Positions 1 through 5,586 of a stretch of 5,586 bases of DNA are shown piece by piece. Source of the DNA: Gemmataceae bacterium (GTDB lineage: Bacteria > Planctomycetota > Planctomycetia > Gemmatales > Gemmataceae); the NCBI GenBank assembly GCA_026418875.1, contig JAOAAM010000380.1, positions 1 through 5,586 on the forward strand, in the 5' to 3' direction. Each line of letters starts with the position of its first letter. The first letter of the stretch is position 1. The notes beneath the pieces were generated by a model. It was not told the DNA's origin, did no database searches, and saw only the letters and a program-made list of their open reading frames with translations. The position numbers and the translations under genes are program-made.

Positions 1-1037
1 ACCTCGAATTGGGGTCCCAGGAAATGAATTCCCTGCGGAGCAAACCGCGCACTTACGTCAAAGCGAAGCTCGTGGAAGACGGGACGACGAGCTACACCGA
101 CGTCGCCGTGCATCTGCGTGGTGGGGCGGGAAGCTCGCGCGGGGTGGACGACAAACCCGGGCTGACCATCAACATGGACAAGTTCCACCCGGGCCAGCGG
201 TTCCACGGGATGGACAAATGGCACCTGTGCAATTCCGTGCAGGATCCAAGTTATGTTTCCGAGCTAATCTGCGGCGAGATCATGCGCGATGCCGGAGTGC
301 CTGCCAGTCGCATCTCCCACGCCTGGGTCACCATCAATGGAAAGGCAAGGGGGTTGTATTACATCAAAGAGGGATATGACTCACTCTTCCTCCGCACTCA
401 TCTAGGCCACGCCGACGGAAACATCTACGACGGTGGATTCCTGCAAGACATCGATGGGGACTTGAAACTGGTGTACAGCAAGAACGGTTTGCCAGATCGG
501 CAGGATCTCAAGGCCTTGCACGCCGCTACCAACGAGGGGGACCTCAAAAAACGACTCGCCCTGCTGGAGAGTCTTCTCGATATCGAGCGTTTCCTGTCCT
601 ACGTCTGCCTGGAAGTAATTTTTCATGATTGGGATGGTTATCCGCTGAATCGGAATAACTACCGAATCTATCATGATCCAAAGCGGAACAAGATTATCTT
701 TATCCCATCCGGTATGGATCAGATGTACGGGGATCTGCATCTTGGTCTGCGACCCAACTTTCCAGGTCGGGTCGCCCAAGCGTGGGTCGAAATTCCCGAG
801 GGGAAGGAGCGTTATTACAAGCGGATGAAAGAAATCATGACCAACGTTTACAAGCCACAAGAGCGCGTTCGTCGGTTGGATGAGTTGACCCGGGCATTGC
901 GGGACGGAGTACGTCCCTATGATGCCGGGTTGGCCGACGACCTGCCCCGTCAGATTGACCGTTTGAAGCACGCCATCCCTGAGCGGGGCAAGGTCGTCGA
1001 GCGACTCATCAAGGAGCGCGAGCCGCGTCAGCGGTAG
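1..1037 (+). CDS. CotH-family protein kinase-like protein, 5' partial
   Basis: The frame is open to the left edge, with in-frame codons before the TTG at 9, so the N-terminus is missing. About 342 residues are visible, numbered here from that TTG. The pattern is that of the CotH kinase family, atypical protein kinases first known from Bacillus spore coats and common as exported proteins in Planctomycetes. Visible signatures are HLRGGAG (35-41), the loop with K49 and D57-K58, INGKARGLYYIKEGYD (109-124, with the conserved E121), the HDWDGYPLNRNNYRIYHD block (206-223) and IPSGMDQMYG (232-241). In characterised CotH proteins, aspartates in the last two blocks serve catalysis and metal binding. 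The matching residues here are probably D209 and D237. The usual IPWD is replaced by IPSG, while MDQ is kept. The C-terminal ~80 residues are charged and helical. The gene ends in TAG, 29 bases inside the convergent peptidase gene. The substrate is unknown. The family call is firm, but kinase activity is inferred. Confidence 0.88.
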   Translation, partial: LELGSQEMNSLRSKPRTYVKAKLVEDGTTSYTDVAVHLRGGAGSSRGVDDKPGLTINMDKFHPGQRFHGMDKWHLCNSVQDPSYVSELICGEIMRDAGVPASRISHAWVTINGKARGLYYIKEGYDSLFLRTHLGHADGNIYDGGFLQDIDGDLKLVYSKNGLPDRQDLKALHAATNEGDLKKRLALLESLLDIERFLSYVCLEVIFHDWDGYPLNRNNYRIYHDPKRNKIIFIPSGMDQMYGDLHLGLRPNFPGRVAQAWVEIPEGKERYYKRMKEIMTNVYKPQERVRRLDELTRALRDGVRPYDAGLADDLPRQIDRLKHAIPERGKVVERLIKEREPRQR

Positions 1038-3849
1038 GTTCTGGTTTCTTGTCAGGGTTCTTCAAGTATCGATCGAGCCAAGCCACCCAGCGAGCCCAGA
1101 GATCGAGAATGGTCTCCCGGGCGATGGGGCCGTGGCCCTCATAGGGATACATATACAACGCAGCGGGTTTGCCTAATCCATCGAGCGCCATGAACATGTA
1201 TTCGGCATTGATGGGATTCGTGCCGACATTGGCATCGTCCAAGCCATGATACATCAGCAGCGCGCCATTGAGACGATTGGCGTACAACAGCGGTGACATT
1301 TCCAAATAGGTCTCCCGAGCGTCCCATAACTGACGGCGCTCGCTCTGGAATGTCATCATGGTGAGGGTGCGGTTGTAGTTTCCATCACCCGCGATCCCGG
1401 CTTTGAAGAAGGGAGTATGGATCATGGCATTCGCGCTGCTGAACGCGCCGTAGCTGTGTCCGCCGATGGCCAGGCGATCGCGGTCGATCATGCCACGTTT
1501 ATCCAATTCGTCGATGACGGCCCACAAACTATTACGCAGGTCGTGAATGTAGTTATCATTCATCCGACCTGCGGGTCCGACGATCGGGATGTCCGGTTCG
1601 ACCACAGCGTACCCAACAAGGGTCAACAAAGTCATCGAACGAGGGTTAGGAGCGGCGAAGCGTTGAGGCGTGGCAGAGGTTCGGGCCGTCGCCGCGTTGT
1701 ATGCCGCTTGGTCGGTGTATTCCCTCGGGTAAATCCAAAAGAGTGCTGGCAGCTTTCCTGCCCGCTCGGGCGGCATCGTCACTCGCACCCAGAACTTGAA
1801 ACCATCGACGCGCGTCACTTGAAGCCGAAGCGTCTTCAGGTTTTGCGACCAGGGTGCGGGATGCGTATTCTCGGTGAGTTTCGTCGTGGTACCATTGCCG
1901 AGATCGGTGACATAGGAATCCGGGACGACATCGTTTTTCTGGCGAGTGGTGTAGACGAAGCGGACCTCATCGCCGTCGACCGCGTCGATGGTTTCAAATA
2001 CGTCCCCCCGACCCTCGAAGATGCGTTGTTTCTTGCCAGTCTTGATCTCGATCTTGTCGATAAAGGGTTTGGGGAAGGCGGGCGTGGCGTTGCCCCGGGA
2101 ACGCTCGGTTCCCGTCAGGTAGACCTCGCCATTCGGGGAGATACGCACGGTTCCGTTAGCGCGAGTGAGGAGGGAGGCCACCCCGGGGGTACCGAAGCCG
2201 GGGCCGAATCCGCGTCGCTGTTCGTCCTCCTCGCCGCCGGTCATGGGCGAGCCTGGGTTCTGGGGCATCGGGTTGCGATCGGGAGGGTTGCCGCTGCTTC
2301 CAGTTCCGGGACCGGCCGCGGCTTTGTGAATCACGTAGGCCGTCTTGTTCGGGTCATTCAAATCCACCGCGGTGATCGTCCGCTGGTTATCGATCGTCTG
2401 CGTGAGGAAGAGAATCGAACCGTCACTGGAGTATTGCACGGAGTTGATTCGGTGCGGCGTCTCGTAAACGACGGTAGCCTTGTCCTTCTCGAACGGCGGC
2501 AACCATAGCATTACGCGATCTTTCCGCGGCTTGGTCGGCTCTTTAGGGTCAGCCGGTTCTTGTTGCAGGTAGCACAATCCAGCTCCGTCGGGCCGCCAAG
2601 TGATATCGCGGCGACCCTCGGGATCAGGCTGAGCTGCCACGGCAGGGTTGAAGCGAGGCGGGGGGTCTGGATCGATTGGTGTGGCGGGGTCGGGATTTGG
2701 TCCGATGGCCGTTGGGTCGGCCGGCGGATTCGCCGGATCGACGGTGGGCGAGGTCGCTTGGCCGCCGCCGGTGGGCCGACTCCGCCCACCCGGCCCGCGA
2801 TTGCCCGCACTCGCAATCGCCGCGGCTCCGCGGGTCGGGGTCGTCGGTGACGCCGGTGATGCCGGTGATGCTGGTGTCGGCTGGGTGGATGGGTCGATGT
2901 CTTGGATGCCGCGGTCTAGCAAAGTGTACAGCGGTTTGCCCGCAAGATCCCAAATGCTTTCCGTCGAGCCGAACCTCGAGAGGGGGACAAAATAGGAAAA
3001 CGGCTTTTTGATCGTGGCGACACGGAATTGCTCGCCCGTGGGGCTCATGCTGATGCTTCGGATCATCGCTGGTCCACCGACGCATGTGGTCGTGCCGTCG
3101 GCTACCGAGATCAGAGCGAGTTGACCGGTGGTCAAATGCTCCAGCAGTTGTGCGTCTTCCGGTGATTCGAGCAAGAAGCGGTAAGTGCGTGAGGGTTGGG
3201 CACCATCGCGGGCGAGACGGACGCGGGGAGAGGGAGCCACGGCGAACTTGGGTGGAGTGCCTTGCCCGCCGTTGGGCCGCAGGACCGCGAGAATCTTCTG
3301 GCCGTCTTTGGACCATTGAAATGTCGTGACCAGCGTCGCCAAGACAGGGATTTCGGTCAGGCGACGAGAGGCACCGGTCGAGGCGTCCGCGATGTGGATG
3401 AACGTGGCGTCATCCTGATGAACAAAAAACGCTAACTGGGAACCGTCGGGCGACCAGGCGGCATTGCTCACCCGGGCGTTCGCCGGAACCTGAACACTGA
3501 CCGTTTTTTTCTCCTTGGGAAAAAAGATGTCGTACCCCGCCAGGCTCCGCACCCACAACTGCCTCGAGCGGTAGGCTGTGGGGTCGAACGCCATCTCGCC
3601 GAGATACACCGTGGACTTTGCAAGACGCGCGAGAGGCGGCATGCCGTCGTTCTTCGAGATGAGGAACTTGCTCCCGTCCGGGCTGATGTTGGTCAGCAAA
3701 ATCTGCTCGCGTTCCAGCGACCGGATGGCCTCGGCGATGGGTTCCGGCGGGGTCAGGTATGCTTCCTGTGTGAGCACGACCTGTTGGCCGAACGCGGAAA
3801 CCGCCATCAGCCAAGCCCCGGCTAGAAACGTCAGTCGCGTGATTTTCAC
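1009..3849 (-). CDS. Exported S9 family serine peptidase (prolyl oligopeptidase fold, glutamyl endopeptidase-like)
   Basis: A 946-residue secreted serine peptidase: an N-terminal beta-propeller followed by an alpha/beta-hydrolase domain. The signal peptide is VKITR, then a hydrophobic run (LTFLAGAWLMAV), with likely cleavage near AFG/QQ. Propeller strands show SPDG-like turns near residues 56, 132 (WSPDG), 179 (WSKDG), 268 (MSPTG), 418 (WRPDG), 473 (YSSDG) and 570 (ISPNG). The triad is complete: S799 in GGHSYGAF, D872 in HGLDDANV and H906 in EGHG. Family-specific strings such as PPEPIAEAI, PFSYFVPLSRFGS, NYNRTLT, FQSERR and YLEMSPLLYAN point to the S9D glutamyl endopeptidase group known from plant chloroplasts and many bacteria, rather than to DPP4 or POP. 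Specificity for Glu is inferred. It is longer than I expect for bacterial relatives because of two Pro/Gly-rich inserts (321-413 and 511-559). I chose the GTG at 3849; an in-frame GTG at 3864 would add five residues. The last ~20 residues form a polar tail. The 3' end overlaps the CotH gene. Confidence 0.93.
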   Translation of the reverse strand: MKITRLTFLAGAWLMAVSAFGQQVVLTQEAYLTPPEPIAEAIRSLEREQILLTNISPDGSKFLISKNDGMPPLARLAKSTVYLGEMAFDPTAYRSRQLWVRSLAGYDIFFPKEKKTVSVQVPANARVSNAAWSPDGSQLAFFVHQDDATFIHIADASTGASRRLTEIPVLATLVTTFQWSKDGQKILAVLRPNGGQGTPPKFAVAPSPRVRLARDGAQPSRTYRFLLESPEDAQLLEHLTTGQLALISVADGTTTCVGGPAMIRSISMSPTGEQFRVATIKKPFSYFVPLSRFGSTESIWDLAGKPLYTLLDRGIQDIDPSTQPTPASPASPASPTTPTRGAAAIASAGNRGPGGRSRPTGGGQATSPTVDPANPPADPTAIGPNPDPATPIDPDPPPRFNPAVAAQPDPEGRRDITWRPDGAGLCYLQQEPADPKEPTKPRKDRVMLWLPPFEKDKATVVYETPHRINSVQYSSDGSILFLTQTIDNQRTITAVDLNDPNKTAYVIHKAAAGPGTGSSGNPPDRNPMPQNPGSPMTGGEEDEQRRGFGPGFGTPGVASLLTRANGTVRISPNGEVYLTGTERSRGNATPAFPKPFIDKIEIKTGKKQRIFEGRGDVFETIDAVDGDEVRFVYTTRQKNDVVPDSYVTDLGNGTTTKLTENTHPAPWSQNLKTLRLQVTRVDGFKFWVRVTMPPERAGKLPALFWIYPREYTDQAAYNAATARTSATPQRFAAPNPRSMTLLTLVGYAVVEPDIPIVGPAGRMNDNYIHDLRNSLWAVIDELDKRGMIDRDRLAIGGHSYGAFSSANAMIHTPFFKAGIAGDGNYNRTLTMMTFQSERRQLWDARETYLEMSPLLYANRLNGALLMYHGLDDANVGTNPINAEYMFMALDGLGKPAALYMYPYEGHGPIARETILDLWARWVAWLDRYLKNPDKKPEPTADAARAP
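2174..2319 (-). other. Second Gly/Pro-rich insert with an acidic cluster in the S9 peptidase
   Basis: This codes for residues about 511-559: a Gly/Ser/Pro/Asn-rich stretch (GPGTGSSGNPPDRNP, PQNPGSP), an acidic patch GGEEDEQRR, then GFGPGFGTPG. It lies between the YSSDG and ISPNG propeller strands. The composition suggests a flexible surface loop. I recognise no motif of known function in it. Confidence 0.65.
2612..2889 (-). other. Pro/Ala/Gly-rich low-complexity insert in the S9 peptidase propeller
   Basis: This codes for residues about 321-413 of the peptidase, made almost only of Pro, Ala, Gly, Thr, Ser and Asp, with short motifs such as PASPASPASP, DPANPPADP and NPDPATPIDPDPPP. It lies between the conserved WDLAGKPLYTLLD segment and the WRPDG strand, where relatives usually have a short linker, so it is most likely a disordered loop projecting from the propeller. 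The DNA here is very GC-rich, which keeps all other frames open and creates several false overlapping reading frames. Confidence 0.8.
2845..2871 (-). repeat. Three-copy 9-base tandem repeat inside the S9 peptidase gene
   Basis: On the plus strand the units are CGGTGACGC, CGGTGATGC and CGGTGATGC; the first differs from the others at one base. A diverged partial unit follows (TGGTG...). On the coding strand this gives the in-frame repeat Ala-Ser-Pro inside the Pro-rich insert. Because the unit length is a multiple of three, gain or loss of copies would keep the frame. Confidence 0.85.
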
Positions 3850-3857
3850 GGCAAAGT

Positions 3858-3867
3858 CCCTCACCTC
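3858..3867 (-). promoter_or_regulatory. Shine-Dalgarno region that decides the S9 peptidase start
   Basis: On the minus strand this reads GAGGTGAGGG. GAGGG (3862-3858) lies 8 bases before the GTG at 3849, a normal spacing. The other in-frame GTG, at 3864, sits inside this purine run and has only AGAG directly against it. This favours the 3849 start, which also gives a clean signal peptide beginning with Lys-rich VKITR. Confidence 0.55.
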
Positions 3868-3884
3868 TGATCTGTGATTTGGCC

Positions 3885-3975
3885 GGGGTTATTTCAGCCC
3901 CGAGCAACAACTATCAAACCCCAATCGCCCGAGCAGGTCGCACCGCCGGCTCGCTGGGGCTTGCTTCAGCCCGAG
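3885..3975. repeat. Degenerate ~20-base direct repeat pair in the intergenic region
   Basis: The gap between the peptidase and oxidoreductase genes (3850-3986, 137 bases) carries two similar segments on the plus strand: 3885-3904 (GGGGTTATTTCAGCCCCGAG) and 3956-3975 (GGGGCTTGCTTCAGCCCGAG). They share GGGG, a TTCAGCCC core and GAG, with small offsets. Each can also form a short hairpin: CGGGG 3884-3888 with CCCCG 3898-3902 (9-base loop), and GGGC 3957-3960 with GCCC 3969-3972 (8-base loop). Between them lies CGAGC (3930-3934) facing GCTCG (3949-3953). No T-tract follows on either strand, so I do not call a terminator. I could not pick out a convincing promoter in this gap. Confidence 0.45.
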
Positions 3976-3986
3976 GGACGGATACG

Positions 3987-5144
3987 TCAGGTCACGATCG
4001 GCCAGCGGAAGGTAGACGTCAGCGCCACCCGTTGGCCCGTCTCCTGCGATTGGCGTGTCGCTTGGATGATCTCCAAGACATGGAGCGCGTGCTCCGGGGT
4101 GATCAACAGTTCCTTGCCCGTTGCGAGGCTGCCGGCTGCCAGCGTGGCCCCCATCTGCCAAACAAAGCCTTGGGCGTCGGTTTGGTGGCGTTTGAACTCC
4201 GGCTCCTTGTCGGTGGCTAGATCAACGCCACGCGGCTCCCAATCGTAGCCCACCAGTCCCATGAATCCGTGCGATCCGACGATCGTGATCGTATGCCGGG
4301 TCTCTTTGCTGCCATCGTGGCCATGCGGATTGAAGTAGTTGAACCCGCTCTGGACATGAGAAATCACGCCTTGGCCGTGGTCCATGAGCAATTGGGCGTT
4401 GTCCTCGGCCTCGACTTTGATCACGCCTTTGTCATCGACTCGTCGGGTCGGCGTGACGATGCTGGTCATGGCCGCGACCGACTTGGCTGGCCCGAGCAGG
4501 CCGGTGAGGGTGGTGATGTTGTAGACCGCCAAGTCGGGCAGGCTGCCGCCACCGGCTTCGTAGAAGAAAGCGGACCAGGTCGGACCGGTGTGACCGTACT
4601 CGGCGTGAGCAGCTGCCAGTCGGCCGAGTTTCCCGCTCGCCAGAGTTTTCGCCATGAATGCGAACTGCGGGCTGACCACCATCGCCGGAGCACCCCAGAT
4701 GCGCACGCCCTTCTCCCGAGCCTTCTCTAGCAAGTGCTGCCCGCCCTTGAGCGAATTCGCCAGCGGTTTCTCGCTCCAAATGTGCTTCCCTGCTGCGATG
4801 GCTTTTTGGTTCAAGTGCTCGTGTTCCTGCATGTCGGTCAGGTTGACGAACAAGTCGAATTCGGCGCCCCCGAGCATCTTCTCGATCGAGGGGTAACGGT
4901 ACGGAATGCCGAAGCGATCCGCTTGTTTCTCGGCCCGCTCGAAGCGACGGTCACACGCGCTGACCAACTCGACAAAGGGAGATTTTTTCAGATGGGGCAG
5001 GTAGGCATTCGACACGCTGCCGCAGCCGATCACGCCGACACGGATTTTCATCGCCGGCTCGTCGGCGTGAATCCACGAAGCCGCGGCCAAGGCGGCACCA
5101 GCGGAAGTGATGAAATCGCGTCGTGTCGGGGCGGAGAGGTTCAT
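3987..5144 (-). CDS. Gfo/Idh/MocA family oxidoreductase with Tat signal peptide
   Basis: A 385-residue NAD(P)-dependent oxidoreductase of the Gfo/Idh/MocA family, which typically oxidises or reduces sugars, inositols or related polyols. The N-terminus is a Tat signal: TRRDFIT (7-13), a hydrophobic Ala-rich run, and likely cleavage after IHA (25-27), so a folded, cofactor-loaded enzyme is probably exported. The Rossmann domain starts at IRVGVIGCGSVS (34-45); the glycine motif ends in Ser. The family's EKP motif is present (E125-K126-P127), Lys being the usual catalytic or structural residue. The C-terminal domain has GGGSLPDLAVYNITTLTG (198-215), with Tyr208 where many members have His, as in glucose-fructose oxidoreductase. 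The ATG at 5144 is chosen because it places the twin Arg at residues 8-9. The longer in-frame start at 5273 would add 43 residues ahead of the signal and overlap the upstream gene. Substrate unknown. Such exported members are numerous in Planctomycetes. Confidence 0.93.
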   Translation of the reverse strand: MNLSAPTRRDFITSAGAALAAASWIHADEPAMKIRVGVIGCGSVSNAYLPHLKKSPFVELVSACDRRFERAEKQADRFGIPYRYPSIEKMLGGAEFDLFVNLTDMQEHEHLNQKAIAAGKHIWSEKPLANSLKGGQHLLEKAREKGVRIWGAPAMVVSPQFAFMAKTLASGKLGRLAAAHAEYGHTGPTWSAFFYEAGGGSLPDLAVYNITTLTGLLGPAKSVAAMTSIVTPTRRVDDKGVIKVEAEDNAQLLMDHGQGVISHVQSGFNYFNPHGHDGSKETRHTITIVGSHGFMGLVGYDWEPRGVDLATDKEPEFKRHQTDAQGFVWQMGATLAAGSLATGKELLITPEHALHVLEIIQATRQSQETGQRVALTSTFRWPIVT

Positions 5145-5151
5145 GATTCGA

Positions 5152-5157
5152 TCTCTT
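5152..5157 (-). promoter_or_regulatory. Putative ribosome binding site of the Gfo/Idh/MocA gene
   Basis: On the minus strand AAGAGA lies 7 bases before the ATG at 5144. It is a weak Shine-Dalgarno match, but its spacing supports the internal start that places the Tat motif at the N-terminus. The rest of the 86-base gap (5145-5230) shows no clear promoter or terminator. Confidence 0.4.
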
Positions 5158-5230
5158 AAGGGTGATTCGCTCTCATTCGGAAAAAGTTCTCCCGACGATT
5201 GTAAGCACCGGATGCTCACCTTGGCCCGCA

Positions 5231-5584
5231 TCATTTTGGATATGGGCGAGAAGGAGTGGGAATCTCCAGCCACGCGAGGATGTGCCGCAGTTTTTCGTAA
5301 GCTCGAAGCCGGGCGTCGGTCGTGCCTTCGGTCTCAGCCTCGCGAATGGTCTGCCGCATCTGTTGCAAAACAATCGGCTCCATCGCCAAGAGGGCTTCGG
5401 CAGCCGATGCGGCCCATTTCACCAAAACGTAGCGGATTAGTGAATCGACCGGGATCCCTGTCAGTTGGCTCAAGTTTTCCAGCGTGGGCATCGGGTCTGC
5501 CTTGGTGTAAGCGGCGACCTCGGCCTTGAAGTTGGCGTGTGGGTCGTCCGCGGACCAATCATCGCGGTAGGGGCGTAGTTCCAT
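5231..5584 (-). CDS. Small helical protein of unknown function, possibly DUF6027-like
   Basis: A 117-residue soluble protein with no signal peptide and no membrane segment. The ATG at 5584 is 2 bases from the window edge, so a start further upstream cannot be excluded and its ribosome binding site is not visible. The N-terminal part reads DDWSADDPHANFKAEVAAY, followed by DPMPTLENLSQLTGIP (30-45), then VDSLIRYVLVKWA and the helix ASAAEALLAMEP. The C-terminal half is two more charged helices, ending LAWLEIPTP. From memory the order NFK-EVA-Y / DP..T...L....GIPVG...RY.L.KWA / LR....WL..P resembles the DUF6027 family; I could not check this. TLENLSQLTGIPVDSLIRYV also has the look of a helix-turn-helix, so a DNA- or protein-binding role is possible but unproven. 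It runs in the same direction as the oxidoreductase gene, 86 bases upstream of it. Confidence 0.78.
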   Translation of the reverse strand: MELRPYRDDWSADDPHANFKAEVAAYTKADPMPTLENLSQLTGIPVDSLIRYVLVKWAASAAEALLAMEPIVLQQMRQTIREAETEGTTDARLRAYEKLRHILAWLEIPTPSRPYPK

Positions 5585-5586
5585 AG

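Noticed and set aside
402..971. Minus-strand 189-codon frame opposite the CotH gene
   Set aside because: The plus-strand frame carries all CotH motifs. The reverse frame shows no family resemblance, no ribosome binding site that I could see and no domain.
1417..2508. Plus-strand 363-codon open frame antisense to the peptidase
   Set aside because: It lies fully inside the well-supported S9 gene, opposite the catalytic domain, has no recognisable domain, and its composition is that of a reverse-strand shadow in GC-rich DNA.
2624..3316. Minus-strand 230-codon frame overlapping the peptidase in another frame, plus several plus-strand frames at 2560-3435
   Set aside because: These Arg/Pro/Gly-rich frames arise from the GC-rich low-complexity region and have no domain signal.
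3884..3902. Intrinsic terminator between the oxidoreductase and the peptidase
   Set aside because: The hairpin stem is only 5 bp with a 9-base loop, and no T-tract follows on either strand.
4269..4730. Plus-strand 153-codon frame opposite the oxidoreductase
   Set aside because: It is a shadow of the Gfo/Idh/MocA gene, whose motifs cover this region on the minus strand.
5145..5273. N-terminal extension of the Gfo/Idh/MocA protein to an ATG at 5273
   Set aside because: It would bury the Tat motif at residues 50-56, overlap the 3' end of the upstream gene by 43 bases, and has no conserved sequence. The ATG at 5144 has a suitably spaced purine run.
1..5586. A novel defence, mobile or biosynthetic system
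   Set aside because: The four genes belong to widespread families (one uncertain), no recombinase, nuclease, toxin-antitoxin pair, array or carrier protein is visible, and gene order alone gives no functional link.

Overview
The window looks like an ordinary stretch of chromosome from a planctomycete (Isosphaerales/Gemmatales type). This is inferred from the protein families: a CotH-type kinase of the planctomycete style, a Tat-exported Gfo/Idh/MocA oxidoreductase starting with a TRRDFIT motif, and a secreted S9 peptidase with long Pro/Gly-rich inserts. The DNA is moderately GC-rich. I see no rRNA, tRNA, insertion sequence, CRISPR array or phage gene.

Layout. Positions 1-1037 (+) hold the 3' part of a CotH-family kinase gene, cut by the left edge. 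Positions 1009-3849 (-) hold a large exported serine peptidase of family S9, closest by eye to the glutamyl endopeptidase group (S9D). Its 3' end overlaps the kinase gene tail to tail by 29 bp. Positions 3850-3986 are intergenic and carry a degenerate ~20-base repeat pair. Positions 3987-5144 (-) hold a Tat-signal Gfo/Idh/MocA oxidoreductase. After an 86-base gap, 5231-5584 (-) encodes a small helical protein of unknown function, possibly DUF6027-like, that starts 2 bases from the right edge.

The three minus-strand genes run in the order small protein, oxidoreductase, peptidase, with gaps of 86 and 137 bases. They could be partly co-transcribed, but nothing shows that they share a pathway. 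Two of them are predicted to be exported (one Tat, one Sec), and the CotH protein may be too, though its N-terminus is missing.

I did not find a new multi-gene system. The points most worth a second look are the two disordered inserts in the peptidase propeller (one with a 9-base tandem repeat), the convergent overlap with no room for a terminator, the residue substitutions in the CotH and Gfo/Idh motifs, the intergenic repeat pair, and the small orphan protein.
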